Shown here piece by piece: positions 1 through 8,852 of a DNA stretch of 64,000 nucleotides. Both the position numbers and the translations under genes were made by a program. The stretch covers positions 50,672-114,671 of the forward strand of contig CAJTPO010000010.1 of the NCBI GenBank assembly GCA_910578115.1. Reading direction: 5' to 3'. The DNA is from an uncultured Lachnospiraceae bacterium (GTDB lineage: Bacteria > Bacillota > Clostridia > Lachnospirales > Lachnospiraceae). Numbering within the stretch: the stretch's first letter is position 1; the number at the start of each line of letters is the position of its first letter. The notes below the pieces were generated by a model. That model was given only the letters and a program-made list of their open reading frames with translations. It was not told the DNA's origin and did not search any database.

Positions 1-705
1 CCGATCGCCACACTTCTGGCCCAGACCTGGGACAGGGAGCTGTGCAGGAAATGCGGTGAGATTGAAGGCCGGGAAATGCAGCGCTTCCATGTGGAACTGT
101 GGTTGGCGCCCTCTATGAATCTGCACAGGAATCCGCTTTGCGGCAGAAATTTTGAGTATTATTCGGAAGATCCGTTTATCACCGGTGCCTGTGCGGCGGC
201 GGTAACGGACGGCTTGCAGAGTTTCCGCAGGGCAGGGGTCACGCTGAAGCATTTTGCCTGCAACAATCAAGAAGATAACCGTCACGGAACGAACGTGCAT
301 ATCTCCGAAAGAGCGATCCGTGAGATTTATCTGAAGGGGTTTGAACTGTGCGTGAAGAAAGCGCGTCCTGAAGCGGTGATGTCGGCCTATAATCTGATCA
401 ATGGCATACACTGCGCCAATCATTACGATCTTCTGACTACGGTACTGCGGGAGGAGTGGGGATTTGACGGTATCGTAATGACCGACTGGGGTACCACATC
501 CCAGGCGGGAAATGAGGGACGTAAATATAAAGCATCTACCTGTGCCGGATGTATTCAGGCCGGCAATGATCTGATCATGCCGGGCGCCAAAGAGGATTTT
601 GATAACCTGTACCGATCAGTGTGCGATGGTGAGGTGAGCATGGTACAGATCAGAAGGTCCGCCGGAAGATTGCTGCGGATGATGCTCAGGCTGTCATTGA
701 CTTAA
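1..705 (+). CDS. GH3 family beta-glycosidase, C-terminal part (5' end outside window)
   Basis: The reading frame is open from the first base, so the true start lies upstream of the window. The visible 234 residues are a GH3 catalytic (alpha/beta)8 domain: the substrate-loop region GRNFEYYSEDP, the lysine-histidine pair in TLKHFACNNQ, and the nucleophile Asp in VMTDWG (codon at 484-486). The protein stops about 70 residues after the nucleophile, with no second alpha/beta domain and no fibronectin-like domain following. In most GH3 enzymes those domains come after the catalytic domain; in a permuted group known from ruminal Clostridia they come first. I infer the permuted type, so the missing N-terminal part should carry the second domain. 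It lies upstream of the transporter genes on the same strand and probably hydrolyses imported oligosaccharides. The exact sugar cannot be told. Confidence 0.85.
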   Translation, partial: PIATLLAQTWDRELCRKCGEIEGREMQRFHVELWLAPSMNLHRNPLCGRNFEYYSEDPFITGACAAAVTDGLQSFRRAGVTLKHFACNNQEDNRHGTNVHISERAIREIYLKGFELCVKKARPEAVMSAYNLINGIHCANHYDLLTTVLREEWGFDGIVMTDWGTTSQAGNEGRKYKASTCAGCIQAGNDLIMPGAKEDFDNLYRSVCDGEVSMVQIRRSAGRLLRMMLRLSLT

Positions 706-877
706 CCAGAGATCTGTGGCGCTTCGGCATGAAGGAAAAAATGATTTTGCAGGTGAGGCTTCATCGGAAAGTCAGAAAATTGATAGTCCAGGTCTGAAAA
801 CGGCTACTTTCCGTTATAGATGCCCACTATACTGAACATAGTAACAAACAACCACACCCGAGAGAGTATAAGGGGAG

Positions 878-1042
878 AATGGAGGAAAGGTTGAATAAAT
901 TCTCTGATGAGCAATTTATTCAACCAGGAGTTTGTGCCGGAGCGTCACAAACTCCTTGATCGCAGAGCAGAATCGGAGTATTCCTTCGGAAAACTCCTGA
1001 ATTCTGCTCACGTCCTCAGCGCAAAACGCTTCGGAATGGAGG
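878..1042 (+). promoter_or_regulatory. Stacked-hairpin leader ending in a Shine-Dalgarno module (family B, copy 1)
   Basis: Between the GH3 gene and the binding-protein gene there are 342 bases without a gene. The second half is a chain of four stem-loops: 889-901 pairs with 913-925 (inner CTC-TGAT-GAG), 926-936 pairs perfectly with 946-956, 965-973 plus 975-979 pair with 1001-1009 and 993-997, and 1018-1021 pairs with 1027-1030. The last stem runs directly into TTCGGAATGGAGG (1030-1042), and ATG follows at 1048. A second GAATGGAGG stands at 878-885 before the first hairpin. The same module order recurs at 3628-3797. Bases 706-877 hold nothing I recognise. Confidence 0.75.
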
Positions 1043-1047
1043 AAAAG

Positions 1048-2583
1048 ATGAGAAAGAAGATAACAGCCACACTGTTATGTGGAGCCATGGCACTTGGACT
1101 ATTGAGCGGATGCGGCGGGGCAAAAGATACGGGGGCATCAGATGCCGGTAACGCGGCAGCGCAGACGCAGGAAGGAGAGACGCAGACAGCGGCAGCTGAT
1201 ACCGGGGATATGGTAACGGTTTCCCTGTATATTCCAACATTGGCGCCGTACACGGATGAAGCGATCATGGAAGTACAGGATGCCGTAAATGCACATCTGG
1301 CAGAGAATTACGGGATTCAGACGAAGTTAGTCTACATTGAGATCGGAAATTTTGACCAGTCGATCAATCTGGCCATGACCACAGATGAACTTGACGTGAC
1401 ATGCTACTTTCCGGAGAATACACCGCTTGCCACTTATGTAAATAACGGGCAGCTTCTGGACATTACCGATCGTTTCAACAATGCATCCGACGAATTGAAG
1501 AACACCTTCACAGAAGCGGAAATAAAGGCTTCCAGCGTGGATGGCCGTATGTATGGGCTTGTCAGGAAGTATCAGTACGGTGGTTATGAAGTCGCGGTGA
1601 TGAACCGGGATATCGTAGAGGAACTGGAGATCGATCCGGTATCTATCACAGACATGGAGAGTCTGGGGGAAGTGCTTTATCAGGTACATGAGGCCCATCC
1701 CGATATCTATGCGCTGGTACCTCAGTCCACCAATGAAATATCATGGGCTCAGCCGTGGGTGAAGCGTGTCGGTTTAACGTCCTTTGCCTATGTGAATGAC
1801 CTTGACTCCACCGAGATCCAGAGTGTATTCGAGACTGATGCGTTCAGAGAATTCTGCGGTTATACCAACCGGTGGTATCAAGACGGACTGATCATGCAGG
1901 ATGCGATCAGCAATACCCAGGAGGGCACCAGCATGGTGACGGCCGGCGCAGCGTTTGCTACTCTGCACAATGGTGATATCGATCCTTTGGAGGAGTTGTA
2001 TCCGAATACGGTAACAAGCGGCATGCTCATCGAACCGAAGGCTGCGCCTTCCGATCTTGGTAATCTGCAGTACGGCATCAGCACAAACAGCGCGCATCCC
2101 GATGAATCATTTACACTGCTTAGTGCCCTTTATACGGATGCCGAACTTCATACGCTGCTTTCTTTCGGCATTGAAGGTAAGCATTATGTGATCAACGAGG
2201 ACGGCCGCGCGGACTATCCGGAGGGGATGACTGCGGAGACAGAGCCTTACGGCGGATTCGCAGCGACGGCCACTTATCCGAATTATTTGCTGAATCCGGT
2301 GAAGGTAACGGCTACCGTGGATGACTACCGGGCGGCAGTAGACGAATGGAGCACCAGGGTAAAGATGCCTGAGGTTTTCGGATTCTATTTTGATACCAGC
2401 GAATATGGGGATTTCGTGACTGCCTACAAGAATCTGGAGGAAAAGTACTACGAACCTCTCCACACCGGCAGCGTGGCGCTGGATGATGTCCTTCCGGATA
2501 TCAAGTCGGAACTGGAAGCGATCGGATTCTATGAGGTTGCAGAGAAGATGCAGGCTGAATTGGATGCATGGCTTGCACAGTAA
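1048..2583 (+). CDS. ABC transporter sugar-binding lipoprotein (family 1, DUF3502-type C-terminus)
   Basis: A 511-residue extracellular solute-binding protein. Residues 1-22 are a lipoprotein signal (MRKK, hydrophobic stretch, LLSGC) with Cys22 as the lipidation site, followed by an Ala/Gln/Thr-rich linker. The C-terminal 100 residues, with FGFYFDTSEY and the ending LDAWLAQ, resemble the DUF3502 region found on binding proteins partnered with LplB/YtcP permeases. The ATG at 1048 is chosen because GGAATGGAGG ends five bases before it; an open frame extends back to 907 but runs through the hairpin leader. It should capture an oligosaccharide at the membrane and deliver it to the two permeases downstream. 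Ligand unknown; the neighbouring GH43-like, GH3 and GH78 enzymes suggest a plant side-chain oligosaccharide. Confidence 0.9.
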   Translation: MRKKITATLLCGAMALGLLSGCGGAKDTGASDAGNAAAQTQEGETQTAAADTGDMVTVSLYIPTLAPYTDEAIMEVQDAVNAHLAENYGIQTKLVYIEIGNFDQSINLAMTTDELDVTCYFPENTPLATYVNNGQLLDITDRFNNASDELKNTFTEAEIKASSVDGRMYGLVRKYQYGGYEVAVMNRDIVEELEIDPVSITDMESLGEVLYQVHEAHPDIYALVPQSTNEISWAQPWVKRVGLTSFAYVNDLDSTEIQSVFETDAFREFCGYTNRWYQDGLIMQDAISNTQEGTSMVTAGAAFATLHNGDIDPLEELYPNTVTSGMLIEPKAAPSDLGNLQYGISTNSAHPDESFTLLSALYTDAELHTLLSFGIEGKHYVINEDGRADYPEGMTAETEPYGGFAATATYPNYLLNPVKVTATVDDYRAAVDEWSTRVKMPEVFGFYFDTSEYGDFVTAYKNLEEKYYEPLHTGSVALDDVLPDIKSELEAIGFYEVAEKMQAELDAWLAQ

Positions 2584-2604
2584 CCAAAAGTAACATAGTG
2601 TGCG

Positions 2605-2648
2605 AAACGGGCGGCCAAAGGACATATCATATTGCTGGCCGCCTGTTT
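2605..2648 (+). terminator. Intra-operon hairpin between binding protein and permease
   Basis: Bases 2605-2616 pair with 2637-2648 in a 12-bp stem with one G-U pair, followed by a weak T-rich stretch. It lies just after the binding-protein stop codon. Such hairpins commonly act as partial terminators or mRNA 3'-end stabilisers, which would let the binding protein be made in excess over the permeases. That role is inferred. Confidence 0.55.
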
Positions 2649-2702
2649 GATTCATAAAGAGGCGGCAGAGCCGCAGCTTGCCGGCCGGAAACAGGGGGAG
2701 CA

Positions 2703-3623
2703 ATGGACAATAGAAAGCAAAGAGGTTTCTTTGGTAACTTGTGGAGACACAAGGAACTGTATCTGATGATGCTGCCGGGTATCATTTATCTGCTGATCAA
2801 CAATTATCTGCCGATCGGGGGATTAAGCCTGGCGTTTAAGAAATATGACTATTCCAAGGGTATTCTGGGGAGTGCGTGGAATGGGCTGAGCAATTTCAAA
2901 TTCCTTTTCGGTACCAAAGACGCTGCCATGATCATCCGCAATACGCTGGGCTATAATTTCGTGTTTATCGTACTGGGAACGGTACTCGCGGTTGCAGTGG
3001 CCATTATACTGAACGAGATCAGGGCTGATCTGCCAAAGAAGATCTATCAGGTTTTTATCCTGATCCCGTATCTGGTCTCCATGGTCGTTGTCAGTTATAT
3101 CGCATTCGCGTTTCTCAGTACGGACAATGGATTCATCAATAACTCGATCCTGCATAAAAGGGTCAACTGGTATATGACACCCAAATACTGGCCGTTTATC
3201 CTGACCTTCGTCAATCTGTGGAAGAGTTTCGGGTATAACAGCATTATCTATTACGCGACGGTGATCGGTATCGATACATCCTTATATGAGGCGGCAGTGG
3301 TGGACGGTGCGAACAGGTGGCAGCGTATCCTGCATGTAACACTGCCGGGACTGCGGCCGACGATCATCACAATGACGCTTCTGGCGGTGGGCAGAGTGTT
3401 CTATTCCGATTTCGGGCTGTTCTATCAGGTGCCTATGAATTCCGGGATGTTGTATGATGTGACGACGACCATTGACGTGTATGTGTACAAGGGTCTGATC
3501 ATCCTGAACGATGTGGGAAGGTCTGCGGCGGCCGGTTTCTTCCAGTCGGTCTGTGGCTTCATCCTGGTACTGACTGCCAATTTCGTGGTATCTAAAGTTG
3601 ACAAAGACAACGCACTGTTTTAA
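2703..3623 (+). CDS. Carbohydrate ABC transporter permease, LplB type
   Basis: A 306-residue integral membrane protein with about six hydrophobic segments, the first near residue 20 (LYLMMLPGIIYLLI). The EAA loop that contacts the ATPase is visible as YEAAVVDGANRWQRILHVT at roughly residues 197-215. Length and order match LplB/YtcP-type inner membrane subunits of CUT1 sugar importers. The start ATG at 2703 has a purine-rich GGGGGAG upstream. It sits between the binding protein and a second permease and forms half of the channel. No ATP-binding subunit is in the locus, so a shared MsmK-like ATPase elsewhere is inferred. Confidence 0.92.
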   Translation: MDNRKQRGFFGNLWRHKELYLMMLPGIIYLLINNYLPIGGLSLAFKKYDYSKGILGSAWNGLSNFKFLFGTKDAAMIIRNTLGYNFVFIVLGTVLAVAVAIILNEIRADLPKKIYQVFILIPYLVSMVVVSYIAFAFLSTDNGFINNSILHKRVNWYMTPKYWPFILTFVNLWKSFGYNSIIYYATVIGIDTSLYEAAVVDGANRWQRILHVTLPGLRPTIITMTLLAVGRVFYSDFGLFYQVPMNSGMLYDVTTTIDVYVYKGLIILNDVGRSAAAGFFQSVCGFILVLTANFVVSKVDKDNALF

Positions 3624-3627
3624 GAAA

Positions 3628-3797
3628 GCATCCAACCAGGAATCTGTGATGCTTCGGAATGGAGGAAGATTGAAAAATCACACTGATGTGCTGATTTTTC
3701 AACTGCGAGTTTGTGCCGGAGCCACAAACTCGGGATTGCAGAGCCAAATTTGAGATTTGGCTCGCAGCCTTCGCAATAAACTGCTTCGGCATGGAGG
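3628..3797 (+). promoter_or_regulatory. Stacked-hairpin leader ending in a Shine-Dalgarno module (family B, copy 2)
   Basis: The gap between the two permease genes is filled by stem-loops: 3628-3632/3648-3652, directly followed by TTCGGAATGGAGG (3653-3665); 3670-3680/3692-3702 with inner CAC-TGAT-GTG; 3706-3715/3723-3732 around loop CCGGAGC; 3741-3749/3755-3763; and a short GCA/TGC stem followed by TTCGGCATGGAGG (3785-3797). The second and third hairpins match those of the copy at 878-1042 in position and loop, but the stem bases differ in compensating pairs. Its place inside an operon suggests a translational or mRNA-stability element, not a promoter. Confidence 0.75.
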
Positions 3798-3802
3798 TAA
3801 AA

Positions 3803-4690
3803 ATGGTTCAACATGATAAATTACAACAGACATTGATGCATCTGGTTATGATCCTTTTGGTATTGTGCTGTGTGCTCCCATTTATGCTGATGGTCATAGC
3901 GTCTTTTACAGAGGAAGCCACGTTGACAAGGAACGGGTACAGTTTTTTTCCGGAGGTGCTGAGCCTGGAGACATACCGCTATATCATCAGGAGCGCCAGT
4001 ACTATTTTCAGGGGATACTTTATGACGATCTTCGTTACGGTGATCGGGACGGGATGTAATCTGTTGTTGACGATCCTGTTTGCGTATCCGCTTTCGAGAC
4101 GTGATCTTCCCTACCGTGGGTTCTTATCCTTCTTCCTGTTCTTTACCATGCTGTTTAACGGAGGATTGGTGCCTACCTATATGATGTATGCGAACACGTT
4201 TCATATCAAGAATACGATATTTGCATTGATCGTGCCGTCGTTGATGATGAATGCATTCTATGTCATTATGATGCGCTCTTTCTTTTCATCCAGTATACCG
4301 GATTCCCTGATTGAGGCTGCCAGGCTGGACGGAGCAAGCGAGATCAAGATTCTGGCGCGGGTCATTCTGCCACTCTCCAAACCGATGGTGGTCACACTGG
4401 TCCTGATGGTCGGATTAGGATATTGGAATGACTGGATGAATGGGTTATACTATGTGACAGAACAGAAACTTTATACAATTCAGATGATCTTAAACAATAT
4501 GATCAACAATATCGAATTTCTGACGAGGAATGCCAGTATGCTGGGAACGGCAGCTTCCAATATGAAGATTCCGCAGGTCGGTATCCGCATGGGGATTGCG
4601 GTGATCGCGGTATTGCCCATTCTTATCATCTATCCTTTCCTGCAGAAATATTTCGTTAAGGGTATCGTGATCGGCGGCGTCAAGGGATAG
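3803..4690 (+). CDS. Carbohydrate ABC transporter permease, LplC/YtcP type
   Basis: A 295-residue membrane protein with six predicted segments and the EAA loop IEAARLDGASEIKILARV, the second channel subunit of the CUT1 importer. The ATG at 3803 is selected because GGCATGGAGG ends five bases upstream; the frame is open from 3713 but that stretch lies in the hairpin leader. It ends 23 bases before the GH43-like gene, whose start has its own GGAGGGG. Together with the binding protein and LplB-type permease it forms an importer lacking only its ATPase. Confidence 0.92.
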   Translation: MVQHDKLQQTLMHLVMILLVLCCVLPFMLMVIASFTEEATLTRNGYSFFPEVLSLETYRYIIRSASTIFRGYFMTIFVTVIGTGCNLLLTILFAYPLSRRDLPYRGFLSFFLFFTMLFNGGLVPTYMMYANTFHIKNTIFALIVPSLMMNAFYVIMMRSFFSSSIPDSLIEAARLDGASEIKILARVILPLSKPMVVTLVLMVGLGYWNDWMNGLYYVTEQKLYTIQMILNNMINNIEFLTRNASMLGTAASNMKIPQVGIRMGIAVIAVLPILIIYPFLQKYFVKGIVIGGVKG

Positions 4691-4713
4691 CGGACAGACA
4701 GGAGGGGAAATAT

Positions 4714-5778
4714 ATGTATCATTCGATCAGACCGGGTCAGGTGTGGCTCGATACGGAAGGCAAAAGGATTCAGGCGCATGGCGGTTCCGTCATGTACCTG
4801 GACGGCACTTATTATTTCTATGGGGAGAATAAGGAGAAGACGGACGGTAAGAACGGCATCTGGCATTGGGGTGTGCGCTGTTATTCCTCCAAAGATCTGT
4901 ATAACTGGAAGGATGAGGGACTGATCATTGCGCCGGAACCGGAGAACCCCGCTTCCTCGCTCCATCCTGCGTCCTGCATGGACAGGCCTCATATCATCTA
5001 CAACGCGAGAACGAAAAAGTACGTATGCTGGTTAAAGATCATGAACCGGGACCAGACTCAGACGGAGACCGTACTTACGGCCGATCATATTCTTGGTCCC
5101 TACACGAAGGTGCGGGAGGGGCTGCGGCCCTGCGGCATGAGCGCCGGGGATTTTGACCTTGCGGTGGCGCAGGATGGGAAGGCTTATTACTATTTTGAGC
5201 GGGTGCACAGCGAGACTATATGCGCGGATCTCACGGAAGACTATACGGATGTCACCGGATACTACAGCACCCATTTTCCGCATCCGCATCCTCCCTATGT
5301 GCGGGAGGCGACGGCACATTTCATGCGCAGAGGCCGACATTATCTGATCACTTCGGGAACCACCGGTTATCTGCCCAATCCTTCGGAAGCTGCGGTTGCT
5401 GATACCTGGCACGGCCCGTACAGGGTGCTGGGAAATCCCCATCCGGGGGATGAGAGCAATACGTCTTTCCATTCGCAGATCTCGTCGGTGTTCCGGGTAC
5501 CGGGGAAGAAGGATCTGTACATAGCCTGTGCCGACCGCTGGGTGCCGGATGAGATGGATCTGGACTATGAGACCTACCGCAGATTCTTTGAACTGGCATT
5601 TCATCCGGACGAGAAGGAACGGGAAAAGGTGAAAGATCTGAACATGGATCCGCGCATCGTACAGGATACCGGAAGGAATATATCCATCGCGGATTATGTA
5701 TGGCTGCCGCTGCGCTTTGAGGGCGAGATGCCTTATATTGACTGGCGGGATGAGTGGCGGATCGAGGAGTATGAATGA
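4714..5778 (+). CDS. GH43-like glycoside hydrolase (five-bladed beta-propeller)
   Basis: A 354-residue protein without a signal peptide, so it should act in the cytoplasm on imported sugars. The N-terminal motif IQAHGGSVMYLDGTYYFYGE followed by short repeats (YSSKDLYNW, RPHIIYNARTKKYVCW, GDFDLAVAQDGKAYYYF, EATAHFMRRGRHYLITS) fits the GH43/GH-F beta-propeller fold. The canonical N-terminal base Asp of GH43 is replaced by the AHGG motif, as in the exo-beta-1,3-galactanase-like subfamily. A galactanase or arabinogalactan side-chain activity is an inference. Translation start ATG 4714 follows GGAGGGG. It lies directly after the permeases, evidently in the same operon. Confidence 0.75.
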   Translation: MYHSIRPGQVWLDTEGKRIQAHGGSVMYLDGTYYFYGENKEKTDGKNGIWHWGVRCYSSKDLYNWKDEGLIIAPEPENPASSLHPASCMDRPHIIYNARTKKYVCWLKIMNRDQTQTETVLTADHILGPYTKVREGLRPCGMSAGDFDLAVAQDGKAYYYFERVHSETICADLTEDYTDVTGYYSTHFPHPHPPYVREATAHFMRRGRHYLITSGTTGYLPNPSEAAVADTWHGPYRVLGNPHPGDESNTSFHSQISSVFRVPGKKDLYIACADRWVPDEMDLDYETYRRFFELAFHPDEKEREKVKDLNMDPRIVQDTGRNISIADYVWLPLRFEGEMPYIDWRDEWRIEEYE

Positions 5779-5842
5779 GAAGGTATTCGTGACTGCTGTC
5801 ATGACTGGGGGCAGTATCCGGTATCAGGAAATGGAGTAAGGA

Positions 5843-7600
5843 TTGGCAGAGACGGCACGGGAAAGAATGTCGAGGGTGGATATGGGCGGGAGCAGGCACG
5901 CAGCGGGCAGGATGTTCGGATTAAAGCAGCATATATTTGGTTTTCTGGCAGCATTTATCGTGGTGATCCTGCTGCTGCTGGGTATATTTCTGGCAGTTAT
6001 GGTCGGTTCTTACCAGAGAAAGCAGAATCAGGGCCGTCTGGAAGAGCTGGAAGCATACGGGGAAACGCTGGAGGAGAGTATCGGCCGGCTGCATGACGTC
6101 GTAGGTTCCATCTATTCCGTGAGCAGCGCTTTTCAGGGCATCTGCAGCTACCGGACAGAGGCGGAGAAGTGCGGCTATATCCAGGAACTGATGAGTGTTC
6201 TGCAGGTACAGGTAAGATCGAACCGTTATCTGAGCGCGCTTGTTGTGAACTATGACTATGGAGAGGGTGTGCTGTACTATATTGACGGCATGCTGGATTA
6301 CGGAGATACGAAAATGCTCTGGAGTACCGGGAAGACGATCATGGAGGGCAGCATGGGAAGCTCACTGGAGGATGCTGCCTTTTCTTACACAAAGCTGGTG
6401 CAGGAGGCGGAGCATGCTCTGTTATATTCCGTCATCATGAAAAAGAAAAGCGCCCTGATCAGTGGGAGTGTGAGGCTGAATCAGGGACTGCCGGAAGAGT
6501 TGGAGGAAGCGGCGTCCTACGGAATCGTCTATGAAGGCGAATTCTACCGGACAGGCGGGCAGGAGGCCGGACTTACCAGGGAGGATTGCATTGGGCTGTG
6601 CCAGGGAAGAAACCGGGTCGGGGACAAATTTGTCTATCTGCACCGTCTGGATGCGGAGGATATGGCGGTGGCGGAGATCCTGCCCCGCAGTCTCTGGCTG
6701 TATGTGCATCCCTGGCATATTCTGCTGATGGTGTTGATGCTGCTGTTGACAGTCTGGCTTCTGCTGCTGTACCGTTTTATCTATAAGCAGCTTTCGGAGC
6801 CTTTAGCGGATATGACGCGGACGCTTATGGATATCAGGAAAGGTGACTGGGAGGTGAATTTCACCGCGCCCAACAGGATCACGGAGATTGAAAGTGTCAG
6901 GCAGACCGTACAGCTGATGCTGAAAGAACTGGGACAATATAAGATCAGGACTTATGAAGAGCAGCTGGCCAGGCAGAAGACGATACTTCAGTTCCTGCAG
7001 CTGCAGCTGGCGCCGCATTTCTATACCAATTGCCTGAAGAACATTTACTACATGCTGATGATGCAGGAATACGAGAGCGCGGAGCAGTTTCTGCTGCGAC
7101 TGTCCAGACACCTGCGTTATCTCCTGCAAAAGGATGTGACGTTAGTGATGGTGGAGACGGAGAAGGAATTTGTGGAGAACTATATCGGCATGCAGAAACT
7201 GCTTTCGTCCCGGCCGGTCACCTGCAGTATGGCGGTGGAGCGGGCGGCGCGGGAAGAGGAGATTCCGATCCTGGCAATCCAGACTTTTGTGGAAAACTTG
7301 GTCAAGTATACGGTGGCGGACAGGGAGCGGCCGTTGGAGATCCAGGTGCAGGTGAAAGTGATCCGAATGGAACAGGGAAGATGTCTTGCCCTGACCGTGA
7401 GTGACAACGGCCCGGGCTATTCGGACTCGCTGCTGCCTCTTTTAAACCAGAAGAGTGAGGAAATTCCGGCCAAAGAATTCGGGGTAGGTATCCTGAATCT
7501 TCTAAGCCGTCTGCGGATTCATTATGGCACGTCGGCAGACTGGCATTTTGACAATCAGGACGGCGCTGTCAGTGAGTTGCGCCTGCCGCTGCAGGAATAA
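5843..7600 (+). CDS. Sensor histidine kinase, YesM family
   Basis: A 585-residue membrane sensor. Transmembrane segments lie at about residues 31-56 and 290-312 and enclose an extracellular sensing domain; a HAMP-like linker follows, then a His_kinase domain with LQLQLAPHFYTNC carrying the phospho-accepting His392. The ATPase domain shows the N box FVENLVKYTV, VSDNGPGY, and FGVGILNLLSRL. The best start is TTG at 5843, six bases after ATGGAG; the next ATG (5867) has no ribosome site and lies close to the first membrane segment. It pairs with the AraC-type regulator 20 bases downstream. Such YesMN pairs sense extracellular oligosaccharides and switch on nearby transport and hydrolase genes. Confidence 0.9.
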   Translation: MAETARERMSRVDMGGSRHAAGRMFGLKQHIFGFLAAFIVVILLLLGIFLAVMVGSYQRKQNQGRLEELEAYGETLEESIGRLHDVVGSIYSVSSAFQGICSYRTEAEKCGYIQELMSVLQVQVRSNRYLSALVVNYDYGEGVLYYIDGMLDYGDTKMLWSTGKTIMEGSMGSSLEDAAFSYTKLVQEAEHALLYSVIMKKKSALISGSVRLNQGLPEELEEAASYGIVYEGEFYRTGGQEAGLTREDCIGLCQGRNRVGDKFVYLHRLDAEDMAVAEILPRSLWLYVHPWHILLMVLMLLLTVWLLLLYRFIYKQLSEPLADMTRTLMDIRKGDWEVNFTAPNRITEIESVRQTVQLMLKELGQYKIRTYEEQLARQKTILQFLQLQLAPHFYTNCLKNIYYMLMMQEYESAEQFLLRLSRHLRYLLQKDVTLVMVETEKEFVENYIGMQKLLSSRPVTCSMAVERAAREEEIPILAIQTFVENLVKYTVADRERPLEIQVQVKVIRMEQGRCLALTVSDNGPGYSDSLLPLLNQKSEEIPAKEFGVGILNLLSRLRIHYGTSADWHFDNQDGAVSELRLPLQE

Positions 7601-7620
7601 GAACAGAGGAAGGAACTGTG

Positions 7621-8706
7621 ATGAAGATATTGCTTGTGGACGACCAGGAGAGGATCATAAAGGCAATGGAGCGGCTGGTGGACTGGGAGCGGCTGGGGAT
7701 CGATCAGGTGTATACGGCGGGCAGTGCGGCGGACGCCCGAAAGATCCTGGAGGAGTGTCCGATAGATATCATGCTGACAGACATTGAGATGCCGGGGGAG
7801 GACGGTATCTGCCTGCAGAAATGGCAGATGGAGCACTACCCGCATATTCTCTGTGTCTTTCTAACTTCTCATGCTGATTTTTCCTATGCGAGGGAGGCAA
7901 TCCACAACGGCGCCTTTGATTATATACTGCAGCCGGCCGAAATCCCGGAGATCGAAGAGGTGATCCGGCGCTGCATAGAACAGATGAAGATACGTAACCG
8001 CATCATGGAGCAGCATGGCAGTTTCGAGGAAGAGGTGCCGGAGGAACTTACTATGCCGGAGGCGGCTTCCTGGGGAAAATGGATGGTGCGGAAGGACTCG
8101 GTGCTGGTGAAAAATCAGATCGTTAACCTGCTTCATTATGCCGGGCGGGAAGGGTATCTCACGGACGGATACAGGCAGCGGATCATCCGCAGATTCCTGG
8201 AGGCCTGTTCGATCGCCTGTTATGCGCAGGATAAGACGCTGGAGGATCTGTTTACGAGGAGTTTTACTTATGAGAAGATGCTGCATTCCTATGCGGCCGA
8301 TGAAGAACTGTGCAGAGGCGTGGACTTCTGTCTCAGACAGTATCATAGAATCATTGTGGAGAAGGAGGGGGACGAGATGCCTTACACTGCCCGTGAGCGT
8401 ATCCAGGATATTCTCCACTATCTGGAGGAGAATATGGAACGGATGATCTCGAGGCGGGAAGCGGCCAAATATGTATTTCTCAACGAGGATTACTTCTCGC
8501 GCATGTTTCGGAAGGAGATGGGAATCGGCTACAAGGAGTATGTCCTGAAACAGAAGATGGATTATGCGAAGAAGCTGCTTCAGAATACAGATCTGCCGGT
8601 CACGCTGATCGCTTCTAAGGTCGGATATGATAATTTCACTAACTTCACGCAGATGTTCCGCAAGTATACCGGGGAGACGCCCTCAGAACATCGGAAGAAT
8701 CACTGA
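7621..8706 (+). CDS. Response regulator with AraC-type DNA-binding domain, YesN family
   Basis: A 361-residue regulator: an N-terminal receiver domain with LLVDD at the start and phospho-acceptor Asp54 in MLTDIEMPG, a long helical middle region, and a C-terminal AraC pair of helix-turn-helix motifs (from about residue 262: SRREAAKYVFLNEDYFSRMF and LIASKVGYDNFTNFTQMFRK). The ATG at 7621 lies six bases after AGAGGAAGGA; the GTG directly before it is an alternative. It is the partner of the preceding kinase and likely activates the transporter and glycosidase genes on both sides. The target promoter is not obvious from the sequence. Confidence 0.92.
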   Translation: MKILLVDDQERIIKAMERLVDWERLGIDQVYTAGSAADARKILEECPIDIMLTDIEMPGEDGICLQKWQMEHYPHILCVFLTSHADFSYAREAIHNGAFDYILQPAEIPEIEEVIRRCIEQMKIRNRIMEQHGSFEEEVPEELTMPEAASWGKWMVRKDSVLVKNQIVNLLHYAGREGYLTDGYRQRIIRRFLEACSIACYAQDKTLEDLFTRSFTYEKMLHSYAADEELCRGVDFCLRQYHRIIVEKEGDEMPYTARERIQDILHYLEENMERMISRREAAKYVFLNEDYFSRMFRKEMGIGYKEYVLKQKMDYAKKLLQNTDLPVTLIASKVGYDNFTNFTQMFRKYTGETPSEHRKNH

Positions 8707-8852
8707 AAATGACACCTATTATCCATTTTTTGCATAGGCATGATACAGAAAGACTGTTATGCTGTGTAATATATAAAGAGTAAATTTGCCTGGCAGATTT
8801 TTATATCATAAAAAGAAGAACAAAATTGCAGAAAGACGAGAGAGGAAAGAGA

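Noticed and set aside
907..1047. Longer N-terminus for the sugar-binding lipoprotein
   Set aside because: It would place 47 residues before the signal peptide and runs through the hairpin leader.
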